In this document: piece by piece, positions 11,973 to 21,738 of the stretch
How positions within the stretch are numbered: position 1 is the stretch's first letter
Layout of the letters: every line of letters begins with the position of its first letter
From: Podaxis mareebaensis
Taxonomy: Eukaryota; Basidiomycota; Agaricomycetes; Agaricales; Agaricaceae
DNA: 64,000 bases
Assembly: GCA_018524725.1 (NCBI GenBank)
Contig: JAEUWP010000436.1
Location: 1-64,000 of the forward strand
Direction: 5' to 3'
Program-made: the position numbers and the translations under genes
Notes under the pieces: generated by a model
What the model was told of the DNA's origin: nothing
What the model saw: only the letters and a program-made list of their open reading frames with translations
Databases searched by the model: none

Positions 11973-12512
11973 ATGCGTTTCTCTGCTGCCTTCACCCTCG
12001 CTCTTCCCGCCGTCGTTCTTGCCACTGCCATTCCTCGTGGCGATGGCAACTGTAACACTGGCTCGCTCCAGTGCTGTAATAGCGTCCAATCTGTACGTCT
12101 TGTATGCTTGAGATATGTCCTCGTTCACTGACATCGTGGGCATTATTCAGGCTAGTAGCCCTACCACTTCTACCTTACTTGGTCTTCTTGGAATATCTCT
12201 TGGCTCCATCACTGGTCTCGTTGGTTGTGAGTAGCCCTCCTCGCCTTGGTCCTTCGGGTTGGCTTATAATGGTATCCAGTAACTTGCAACCCTATTTCCG
12301 TCATTGGGATTGGAGGAAACTCCTGGTAACTGATTCCATTCCTTGGAGGAATACATCCACTCATAGTAAATAGCTCTGCCCAACCGGTCTGCTGTACCGA
12401 CAATAGCTTCGTACGTGTTGTGCTTTCGTTGGAGTATAGAAGAAATTGCTCACAAATCCTTAAGAATGGTCTCATCGCCTTGGGCTGCACCCCTATCAAC
12501 CTTAACCTTTAG
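11973..12512 (+). CDS. Class I hydrophobin C
   Basis: Secreted class I hydrophobin with signal peptide [19 protein letters not shown] and a PRG site before the cysteine domain. The eight cysteines are in CNTGSLQ-CC, LTC, GNSC, PVCC and ALGC, ending INLNL before TAG 12510-12512. Exons: the first ends at VQS; the next covers ASSPTTSTLLGLLGISLGS; introns then fall after GLVG (phase 1), inside the GNSC codon and after NSF. The start is fixed by the signal peptide and by matching hydrophobin B. It lies only 232 bp upstream of the hydroxyacyl-CoA dehydrogenase gene on the same strand. Confidence 0.95.
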
Positions 12513-12744
12513 GTGACAATAATTTTTGCGCTATTGTACTCTTGTAGTTTGTGGACGTTGACAGATATAAATTTGTGTTTGATCGTTGTGATATTTCGAG
12601 TATGTTTGTCCTTATTTGAACCAAAGGGACTGAATGTTCCGACTGATGGGTCTCCGGATCTCAATATTTCACATGAGCCAGGGATGACGCCGGACCTCCC
12701 GTCTCATCCACCTTTTTCCCTATCCTTTACTTTTCTTCCCTACA

Positions 12745-14067
12745 ATGTCTCTTGCACACGGAATTCGTACTCTTGGTGTCCTCGGTGCTGGTCAGATGGG
12801 AACCGGCATTGCGCTAGTGTCGGCACTCCGCGCTAAAGTACCTGTACTGGTTCACGACAAGTCCCCTGAACAAGTCAAGAAGGGGCTTTCTCTGGTGGAC
12901 AAGCTCTTGGCAAAAGATGTATCAAAGGGCAAATTGACTTCTGAAGATGCGAAGGACGCGAGAGATCGCATTACTGTCGTTAATGACTTGAAGGGTTTAC
13001 GCGATGTGGACATGGTTGTTGAGGTTAGAGAACCGTTCGGGAGTAGTTGCCAGGTGCTCATGACTGACAGGAAATTAGGCCGTCTCCGAGTCTCTTCCTC
13101 TAAAGCAAAAGATCTTTGCGTCATTCGCAGCTGAGCTGAAACCCGAGGCCCTTCTAGCCACCAACACTAGCTCGATTAGCATCACGAAGATTGCTGCTGC
13201 TGCCATTCCGGAAGGCGTCAGTGCTGCCAGCGAGGAAGGTCAAAAGATTGCCAGCCGTGTTGTTGGTGAGGAGCACGATCTTTCGAATAGTTCTATGTTT
13301 ACCGATGCCTTCCAAGGTTTACATTTCTTTAACCCTGTTCCAGTCATGGTGCGGATTGCGAAAATGGTTCCAATTGCGTTCCTAAGGGAAGCCTAGAAAC
13401 TAGTAGAACTTATCTCTGCTCTCCAAACATCCGAAGAGACCCTCAACCGCGCTCGGGCGTTCGCTGTTGCGTGCGGCAAAGGTACGCGGTTTGCTGGTTT
13501 GAATGCGGTTACGGATTATGCAATGTGTTTAGAGGTCACCACTTCAAAGGATGTTCCGGGCTTCGTCTCCAACGCGTTGCTGATGCCCTTCATCAACGAG
13601 GTGTGCTATAAATACATTTCATCTCGAATTTCTTCTCATAGCACAACAGGCAATCATGCACCTTGAAAAGGTTGGGTCCATTCTTCATCGACAGCACACC
13701 GTTATGTGATCAGACTATCGCTTTAGGGAATTGCAACACGCGAGGATATTGATACAACTCTCAAGCTTGGCATGAACCATCCAATGGGTCCACTTCAGCT
13801 TGGTATGTTAATGTCCCAAATTGACAAGGACTCGGCTAATATATCTAACGTTGACAGCGGACTTGTATGTTCTTTGTGTTCATCCCGATATACTTACTGA
13901 ATCCTCTTCTCAGTATTGGACTTGATACCTGCCTCGCAATCCAAAAGACGCTGTACGAGGGAACGGGCGACTCTAAATATCGTCCCAGCGTACTTTTAGA
14001 GCGTATGGTGGACGCTCAGTGGTATGGCAGGAAGAACGGCAAAGGCTTCTACGATTATGATAACTAG
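12745..14067 (+). CDS. 3-hydroxyacyl-CoA (3-hydroxybutyryl-CoA) dehydrogenase
   Basis: NAD-dependent oxidoreductase that interconverts L-3-hydroxyacyl-CoA and 3-ketoacyl-CoA, a step of beta-oxidation and butanoate metabolism. The first exon has the Rossmann motif [13 protein letters not shown] near residue 12. After an intron following MVVE come SESLPLKQK and the conserved NTSSISIT, then HFFNPVPVM, which carries the catalytic histidine of the family. Later exons encode [16 protein letters not shown] and the C-terminal dimerisation domain with [20 protein letters not shown], ending KGFYDYDN before the stop at 14067. About seven introns, all short and in frame. The C-terminus has no obvious PTS1 signal. 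Its position inside the hydrophobin array is notable. Family is clear; chain-length preference is not. Confidence 0.92.
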
Positions 14068-14929
14068 GGCCGATGAGCTGTCTATACATCCCTTATTGGC
14101 ACGTCATGTCTATCATAGATAGTACCGGCTCTTAGACAGTTACAGGTACTCTACAAAATCCCAAGAATGCGGTACAATCGTAATTTGATGAAGTAGATTT
14201 TCCTGCGTTCTTGGCAAGCATTTGTTAAGTTTCTGATACCTGCATCACGTTTACTTTCGGCGCACCCATGTTCTTTTCGAGGAGGCCTTAAACCCGGTAA
14301 ACCTTCACCTCGACTACAGGGAACCTCTTCTGTCAACCCCCGCCAATGCGTGGAATCCAGGATAATGCGCAAGCGAGGGGCTTTATTGCTTACGAACCCG
14401 TCCCGAAAAGGACTAGCACTTGCTCAGTCCTTTTCTGACGAAACGATGTGGATCGCCATGTATCTGCAAGAGTCCCATCATTTTCTGTCTCACAAGTCAG
14501 CCAGATCGAAGCGCTCTTCCTCTGAACCACAGCTGATTTTCTGGACCTCTCGTTTGATAATAGACAAACACCACCAAATGCCGCGTGCACGATGTTTCGC
14601 GCGGGATACCCTGTCCAGTCCATTGACGGGAGTGATCAATGCTTTGCTTCCGACCTTCGTGGCATGGGAATCTCCCGACAGTATTCTAGCATGTCCGCGC
14701 GTTCGCTCGCATGCAATGGCCCAGAACACCTCGCTCCTATTCTCCTATGTTGCCGTAAAACATGCTGAATGGTTTTGTATTCCCCTGTTCATCTGACATG
14801 AAACTATGTAGACGGACCCACACCTCGCCCCGCGGAGAGCTATTCTACTCTCAAGCTTCGAGGTTCTGATCATGCGACGCACCAGGTCCAGAACAAACAC
14901 CGGTAGACGTGTAAATATCGAAACGAGAG
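14068..14929. other. Intergenic, dehydrogenase to hydrophobin D
   Basis: No gene recognised. Overlapping open stretches on both strands (14350-14796 plus, 14390-14966 minus) resemble no family. Confidence 0.4.
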
Positions 14930-14938
14930 CATATAAAA
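14930..14938 (+). promoter_or_regulatory. TATA box of hydrophobin D
   Basis: CATATAAAA, about 74 bp before the ATG, in the same position window as in hydrophobins B, C and E. Confidence 0.6.
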
Positions 14939-15003
14939 CAAGAACCAGTCCGGAACCCCAATCCACGGCTAGAACCCTGCTAAGTGTTTAAAGCTACTTC
15001 AGC

Positions 15004-15528
15004 ATGTCTCGTAACATTTCCTACATCTGTTTCTTCCTCTTTACTCTCCCCCTGTTTGCTGCTGCGGCTGCCGTTGTTCCACGGGATGATCCCAGTGGCA
15101 GTTGCAACACCGGTAATATCCAATGCTGCAATTCCCTTCAGAGCGTAAGCCTCAGTACCTACATAGAAATAATGATGATACACCCGACCAAAATCCGTGA
15201 AACAGGCCAGTGACCCGACCACTTCCCAATTGCTTGGTCTCTTGGGTATTGTTTTGGGCCCCATCACCGGTCTCGTGGGCCGTAGGTTCAGCTTATCTGA
15301 GTTCACCTTCCAACGGCTGAGAACGTTATCTCTAGTGACCTGCACTCCTATCTCAATCCTTGGTATTGGCGGCAATTCCTGTTCTTCCCAACCTGTCTGC
15401 TGCAGCAACAATAGCTTTGTAACCATATCCTCTCAATCACTCGATTCTGATTGGACTCTGAGATATATCGCTTCTCGTAGGGCGGGCTTATTGCCTTAGG
15501 TTGCAATCCCATCAATATCAACTTGTAA
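15004..15528 (+). CDS. Class I hydrophobin D
   Basis: Secreted class I hydrophobin. The signal peptide [22 protein letters not shown] differs from B and C, but the mature part follows the same plan: [28 protein letters not shown] and ALGC, ending ININL at TAA 15526-15528. Introns follow LQS, follow GLVG (phase 1), and follow NSF. The GNSC codon is not split by an intron, as in B; C, E and A do have an intron there. The second exon [19 protein letters not shown] is almost the same as in B. Confidence 0.94.
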
Positions 15529-16780
15529 CAGAACCACCCTTGCTCTCAGCTAGGAACAGATTGGTCTAACGGAATCTCATCCTCTGGGTCAGCGTGTTGT
15601 CCTCAATCGAGTTTTATATAGTATCAATTGATTTGACTTGGAATTCCCAAACCACACACCGTAGCATCAACACTGATACCGAGGTTTTCACCACAAGAGC
15701 AGGAACCAAATAATGGTCTATTCAATACGCGACAAGTGTACAGCGGGCTTCTATCGGACCCATCAATAGGGTTGCTCAAGACTTGCACGTGAGGTTAGAA
15801 ATTGAACGAATGACGAGTCGCATGACAGCCGCTCACAAAACCGGGGATAAGCGAAATCGTATTCGATATTCAAATTGTGTCTTCGATGATGAAAGAACGA
15901 TCAGTACTCAATCTTCAGTCGACACCTTGACATCGGGTGCTGGGACGCTTACCAGGGAACTGGATCACCGGTCGGGAATAAATAATGACATCGGGTACTA
16001 AATCCACGTCCTCGAGGCATTCCACGGTTCGGAGCCAAGAAAAGTTTTCAATTGACAGAAGTCCTATGTTTGTTTCGTAAGCTTGTTATCCGAGACGTAT
16101 CAATACCGACTTATCTTCACCTTTGAAGCAAAAACGGCAGGTAACAGTCCGCTGATCATCTATTAATAAATGTAAAAGAGGGATGCTGTCCAGTGCAGTC
16201 TACTCATCGGCCATGGAACTGAAGATAATGATGGGCGTTGGTTGCCCGCAAAAGTCATAGTTGAAATTGTGACTGACTCGCACACGGAGATCATTTATTC
16301 ATGCTCTTCACCTCCGCTACTATTAGTCCGAGTAAGTTGGCGACAACCTAACTGACTGTGTTCCTGTACCTCGCACTTCGCATGAAGTGCAAAACAATGG
16401 AAGCACAGGCACAGCGTTTTCGTAAGTCCGTGCTATTGAAACCGAGGTATGTCAAAAGTAATTCACACACAACAGTGTTCTTCTCCGTATGGTTTGGCAA
16501 TACCCACAGGAGATGCACAGAAAGAAGTCGAAGAACTCATTCGAATTTCGCCGAAACATGCTCTGGCCTGCCCAAATGTCGCGGTAGAATTATACAGGGT
16601 ATCCTTCTACTCCCCATCGATTGATTGCCAGGAGGAACATGTCATAAAAAAGCCAGGCGGAATATTCATCAGCATTCACTCGCCTGCAGGGAGATGACAG
16701 ATGGCACAAGGAACCCCAGCTTCCTCTTCGCACCTCGGAGCACAGAAGGGAACAGAGTGAATCCAGTCCCGAACGGAAGG
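15529..16780. other. Intergenic, hydrophobin D to E
   Basis: About 1.25 kb without a recognised gene; contains the E promoter. Short open stretches (for example 16449-16697) are not family-like. Confidence 0.45.
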
Positions 16781-16787
16781 CTATAAA
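16781..16787 (+). promoter_or_regulatory. TATA box of hydrophobin E
   Basis: CTATAAA, 84 bp before the ATG. Confidence 0.55.
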
Positions 16788-16864
16788 GCCTAAGGGAGAC
16801 CATGAAAGGTCCTCATCAGTTGAAACAAGTGCTAAGCTTTCAACGGCTCCCTTACACTCACACA

Positions 16865-17406
16865 ATGCGTGCTTCTATCATCCTCGCTGCTCTGCCCCTC
16901 CTTGCCGCTGCTGGCCCTCTCGCCGCTCGTGACGGTGACTGCAACACTGGGGCTACCTTGTGCTGCAACCAGGTTCAGAGTGTAAGCATGGGAGTCCATG
17001 GTCGCAACAGAACTTTCACCATTGACCTCCATAAACTAGGCAACCGACCCAACCACCTCTAACTTATTGGGTCTCCTCGGAATCTCTTTGGGTTCGATTA
17101 CTGGTCTCATTGGCTGTAAGAGAGGCTTTATTGAGACGTTGTACATGCATTGACAAGAAATCCAGTGACCTGCAACCCCATCTCAGTCATCGGCATTGGC
17201 GGTAACTCTTGGTAAGGTTTCAGCCGACACAGAAATATACGATGAATGCTGAAGATATTCTGGTAGCTCTGCACAACCCGTCTGCTGCACCGGCAACACT
17301 TTCGTAAGCACCGGATGTCCCTTATTTCAAGTGAAACAACTCACTTAGCGGAACGTAGGGCGGTCTCCTTGCTTTGGGATGCAACCCCATCAACTTGAAC
17401 CTCTAG
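16865..17406 (+). CDS. Class I hydrophobin E
   Basis: Secreted class I hydrophobin with signal peptide MRASIILAALPLLAAAGPLA and an ARDGD junction. The eight cysteines are in CNTGATL-CC, LTC, GNSC, PVCC and ALGC, ending INLNL at TAG 17404-17406. The first intron follows VQS (GTAAGC donor); the next exon reads ATDPTTSNLLGLLGISLGS. Introns then come after GLIG (phase 1), inside the GNSC codon and after NTF. By exon wording it is closest to hydrophobin C. It is the last gene of the cluster; the next 3.4 kb holds no recognised gene. Confidence 0.95.
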
Positions 17407-20400
17407 ATGGTTATTGATCCTAAATCCTGAACCATAGGTGCTCGCTGTGGTGGTTTAGTGTGATAGCACTAGTGAATGAACTCGCAAGTTGTTGGTGACA
17501 GGAATGATAAGCTTGTAACTTTGAGACACCTGATCGGAAATGTCAGTTGGGTTAGGCGTAAACACTGCCTCGATGACCACACCAGAATCAGCTCTGCGAG
17601 AAGGATCCACGTCCGCCTCAGGCGTTGGGTCAAGACGTTTCGAGCTTGCCTCATGATGCACCGTCTGTTGGATCAAAGATGGCAGTCTTACTGCATGCTA
17701 GAGCACCGAGTAGCATTGCCCTGCACCCTGGAGTCCCCCGAGCGTTGTACTCGACTTGTCTTAGGCCTAGGCTTGCAAGGTATGTATGAAATTAAGGCAT
17801 TAAACAGACCACCATGGCTAGATTTAAGTCCTTCACCGTAGGGATGGTGGTGCTAATGGTCCGGGACGTAAGACGCGCAAATTCACACCATATTACCCTT
17901 GGGAAGCTTAAGGAGTAAAGTGGGATTGACAGTATACACTGATCCCGTTAGCTGATCAAGTACCTGTAGGGACCTTGTCATGCACGAATATGTGGTTTTT
18001 ACGATCCGGAAGGAGGTGGAAGTCGACCAAATCAAAGCTGTTACCGTACAAGTTCAGAGGCTTGTTGTGATCCCTCCCACCTACGATGAAGTTCCCCTTC
18101 GGTTAGTGGTCATAGTTTAAAGGTGAAGTGCAGCTCTGCCTTTGGAAGCGGCTCGGCGTAACCATGTAGTAAACGTCCCATGAGACAGTGCAACAATCGA
18201 GAACCGGCAGTGTTTCCGCGGAAATTCTACAAAACGTCAATCGTCAAGCGTTGTATAAACGTCGGTGAACATGGTGACGTTGTCACCGCAGTGTTGGCCA
18301 GATTAACGATGGCCGCGTTTTCGCTACAAACGATATTTGTACGGGGTCATCTATTTGAAGCAATCCAGCGCGGTGTTCTTGGCAAGGGTGGCGAGAAGGA
18401 GACTGGTTGTCGAGGCGGGGGGCATGGATTTGGTGATATAGCATTTATATTCTGCGCCAGGAGATGCAAATTCAGGGCCTGCGGCTTCACAGTTGTGTGG
18501 ATCATGGCGACAGTACGAGTGCTGGCGACAAAGGGGAGATTGGCAACCCGATTGAGACTTATTGCTTTGGAGATTGCAAGGATGACACGACTAACCGTAA
18601 GAAAGGCCCTGGTGTCCTTCTATAGCATGACCAGATAAGACTCCAAGGCATAGATACTCGATATATGCGCGCCTAATCCAGGGGGATAGGCCCACCTTAG
18701 TGGGATGGCCCCGCCAACTTGATCATTTCAACCATCCTGGCACACTCGGGCCAGGCTATGTATCAAAGATCTTGGGAATGCACCTCCAGAATGCTCGTTT
18801 TCTGAGAGGAAACAAATACACTCCATATTCGCTTGTGAAACCTTGTCTCATTGGGAATGCCCCGGAGCAGGTAACCAGATGAGTCAACGGCGACCTCGTC
18901 ATTCAATGGGAGGCTTGGATAGTGTTGTGCTGCGTCCCGAAGTCTGGATGAGGTCGTCTCGCGTTGATTTGGCTGGATGTGGTTATATATATGCATGTGT
19001 GCGGGACGTGTGTGATGTCGTTTTGCTCCGATGTCGGGTAGGTGAACTTGAGGTGTTCAATGCAAGAAGAGGAAGAATGAGGTGATGGTGGTGATGGTAG
19101 TGGTGATGGTGGTAATTTGAAGCGAGGTCAATACCACGCCTAAACCACGTCAAAGGGGTTAGGAAAGCACTCGATCCTATGACACCGATCAGTTGGCGAG
19201 GCACATGTAAAGGACTACGCGGAGATTCAACTCCAATCCTGTGTAATTCATTACAGACAGGATAGTCGGGGTGATGAAAGGAGTATATCGTACCTGCTAC
19301 AACTGATGTTCACTAACGAGGGTCTTCTTCTGGGCCACACTCAAACAAGCTGTCCGAGCCTAGTCGTCCTCCATATTTGCGTATCCTTTTTGCGCATCTG
19401 CACATTCTGTGGAATCTATTCATTCGCCTGGGTTGAAGCATTGACAGTAATTGGATTGCCATCTGGCGTAAAACGGTCGATGTTGATCTGGGCTCTTAAT
19501 GTTTCCGAAAGAGAAATGCAGCTCCTAGGGGGTGGTACCCGTCGTTGCGAGCACCCGAAGGCAACATTAGGCTGGCAATTAGGTTCTATAGTCTTGGGGT
19601 TATCGCTTGGATCATCGCAATGATGGCCATCATGAATTGATGCTGGGAGGGTTGCAAGGTGACCATGCACCATCCATTTGAAGAAATGCTCTGGCGGAGC
19701 CCGGTGCTCGTGTAAATGTTCCTGTTAGTAGCCCATCGGTGGTGTGGCAACAGCGATTCCTGCAGGACGCACTTGAGCCGCAGAACCAACAGCCATGTAA
19801 CGATTGTAAGAACCGTGAAAGGCGTTCCCGCACACAATATATCCCCGTTATCTGTTCAATCAACCGACTTCCTCCATGATGCATGATGCATGATGAATTA
19901 TCCAAACAATAGGGCGAATCCAGTCGGATAAGTAGCCGTCCCCAAGATCTCCTGGTCTGAATGCGGGGAGAGCCTATTCCCATTCCAATCGAGCACATGC
20001 CAGAATAAGATCTACTTCTGATAACCGGGGTCGTGAAGTATCGTTGATCCTCAACAATGAGACCTTTCGAAAGGTCCGAGACGTTTACCCTTTTCACTTT
20101 AGAGGCTGTCATGTAGTCCACCACTATCGTTAGCTGCGTTTCTTCGACAGCACAAAGAGAAAGCACCTGAAAGAATATTCAGTATTGTCTCCCCCCACGA
20201 CAGTGTATTTACTATAATACCAGCTGGTGCAACGCCTCACTCGGTGGGAAGACCACAATATATTTGCCTTGTTTCCTGTGTTTCACCAGGACCAGAATAA
20301 GTTCTCGGAGTCTCAGGAACCCAGACTGCTCATCTACACCGGAGTACAATCAACTCCTCCCCAGACCATCCGGTCCGCGTGCCTCCTCCCAGATCCAGGA

Positions 20401-20844
20401 TCGTCGGACCGCGAATGATCATCGATTATCCGCTGGGTTAATGACCTTTAACGACACTTGACGATAGCCTTGCATCTAAAAATACATGAAAAATGTTCGG
20501 AAGCATTCAACCTCTCGCAAATCGTTGTCATAATATATCTTTCTTGAGTTTAGTAGATTTGTCGGAGATCTGGTACTTGCCGGGGAGGTCCAAAGATCCT
20601 ATCACGTTGGACCCATGAGCTACTGGTACATATGCTCCGAATAAAAGAACTGGAGATCCCCAGAAGCGAGTTGTTTGGATTCATTCCCGCCCAAGAAGCA
20701 CACCAGGACGCGGACAAACTAACAGGGAAGTGTCAAAGGGACGAAATAAACTTGGGATCAAACTGATATGATCCGACTCAGAGCAACCATACACAGCCAT
20801 ACTCACAAGATCACCCCTATCTCCGTATCTCCCAGCCCACCCAA
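17407..20844. other. Large intergenic region, no recognised gene
   Basis: 3.4 kb. The longest open stretches (18180-18638 plus, 152 codons; 19630-20166 minus, 178 codons; 19306-19623 plus) lack family motifs, and their composition looks like chance translation. A short GGTGAT microsatellite lies at 19081-19113. Could be silenced or decayed sequence, or contain a non-coding RNA that cannot be seen from sequence alone. Confidence 0.4.
19081..19113 (+). repeat. GGTGAT/GGT microsatellite
   Basis: Imperfect tandem GGTGAT/GGT units over about 33 bp. Confidence 0.7.
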
Positions 20845-21531
20845 ATGACTTCATCCCCGTCCTGTAAACTCTACGACCTCACCCACCCTCTCAACTCCAA
20901 AACCCAAGTCTACCCAGGCGACCCCCCCTACACCGCTCAACGCCTAACCACAATCACAACCAACGGCTACGAAATCCACAACCTCTCCTTATGTTCACAC
21001 ACCGGCACCCACGTCGATGCTCCATCGCATTTCATCTCCGGTGGACTCACAATCGACCAAATCCCCCTAACTCAACTGGTCGGCCCAGCCGTATTAGTTG
21101 ACGTCTCAAAGTCCGGCAACATCCAGCCAAAGCAAAAGATCACCTGGAGTGATTTCGAGCCATACGAAAGCGAGTTGAAACATGGGGTGATCGTGTTAAT
21201 ATATTCAGGGTGGTACGAGAAGTGGGGGACCAATGAGTACTTTGATCATCCTTACTTGACGAGAGATGCTGCCGAGGGGTTGATCGCACATGGTGTGCGC
21301 GTTGTAGGCGTGGACACTCTCAACCCAGACGAGACTGTGCTCAAGGGGCAGGTGGAGAATGGGTTCGGATTTCACGAAGTCATTCTTGGTTCTGGAGGAA
21401 TCATCGCCGAGAACCTGACCAATTTGAAGCCATTGATTGGTCTTCCAGGCCTTCATGTTAGTCTTCTCCCTCTCAAATTGGAAGGAATCGATGGTTCGCC
21501 TGTACGTGCCATCGCGTGGCAAATGGGTTAA
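20845..21531 (+). CDS. Cyclase-family metal hydrolase (kynurenine formamidase-like)
   Basis: A single-exon gene of 228 residues of the cyclase family (PF04199), metal-dependent amidohydrolases that include bacterial kynurenine formamidase and polyketide cyclases. Near residue 12 it has LTHPL and shortly after VYPGDPPY, both family hallmarks. The metal-binding motif HTGTHVDAPSHF lies at about residues 50-61, and a second block GVRVVGVDTLNPD follows at about 150. A conserved FHEVIL is at about 177, and the end is PVRAIAWQMG. Full length for the family. There is no signal peptide, so it is probably cytosolic. The lack of introns in an intron-rich region and the bacterial-like family suggest possible horizontal origin (inference). 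Substrate unknown. Confidence 0.88.
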   Translation: MTSSPSCKLYDLTHPLNSKTQVYPGDPPYTAQRLTTITTNGYEIHNLSLCSHTGTHVDAPSHFISGGLTIDQIPLTQLVGPAVLVDVSKSGNIQPKQKITWSDFEPYESELKHGVIVLIYSGWYEKWGTNEYFDHPYLTRDAAEGLIAHGVRVVGVDTLNPDETVLKGQVENGFGFHEVILGSGGIIAENLTNLKPLIGLPGLHVSLLPLKLEGIDGSPVRAIAWQMG

Positions 21532-21738
21532 GTCTAAAGATGCTCGGGTAAAAGTAAACGCTAGGGAGTGCGATGTTACAATGCAGAGTAAATGTGGCTA
21601 CAGGAATGCGAAATATTCTTCCGCTCCATCCATGTTCGTGAAAGTCATTAAGTCGCGGGGTATTCAAATACATTATGACAAATGCAAGAAAGCAAGATGA
21701 ACCCACCGCAACAGTCCATATCTTTAGGGTGTTGGACT

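Noticed and set aside
19630..20166. 178-codon minus-strand open frame
   Set aside because: No recognisable motif, unusual composition, and overlapping frames equally open; not listed as a gene.
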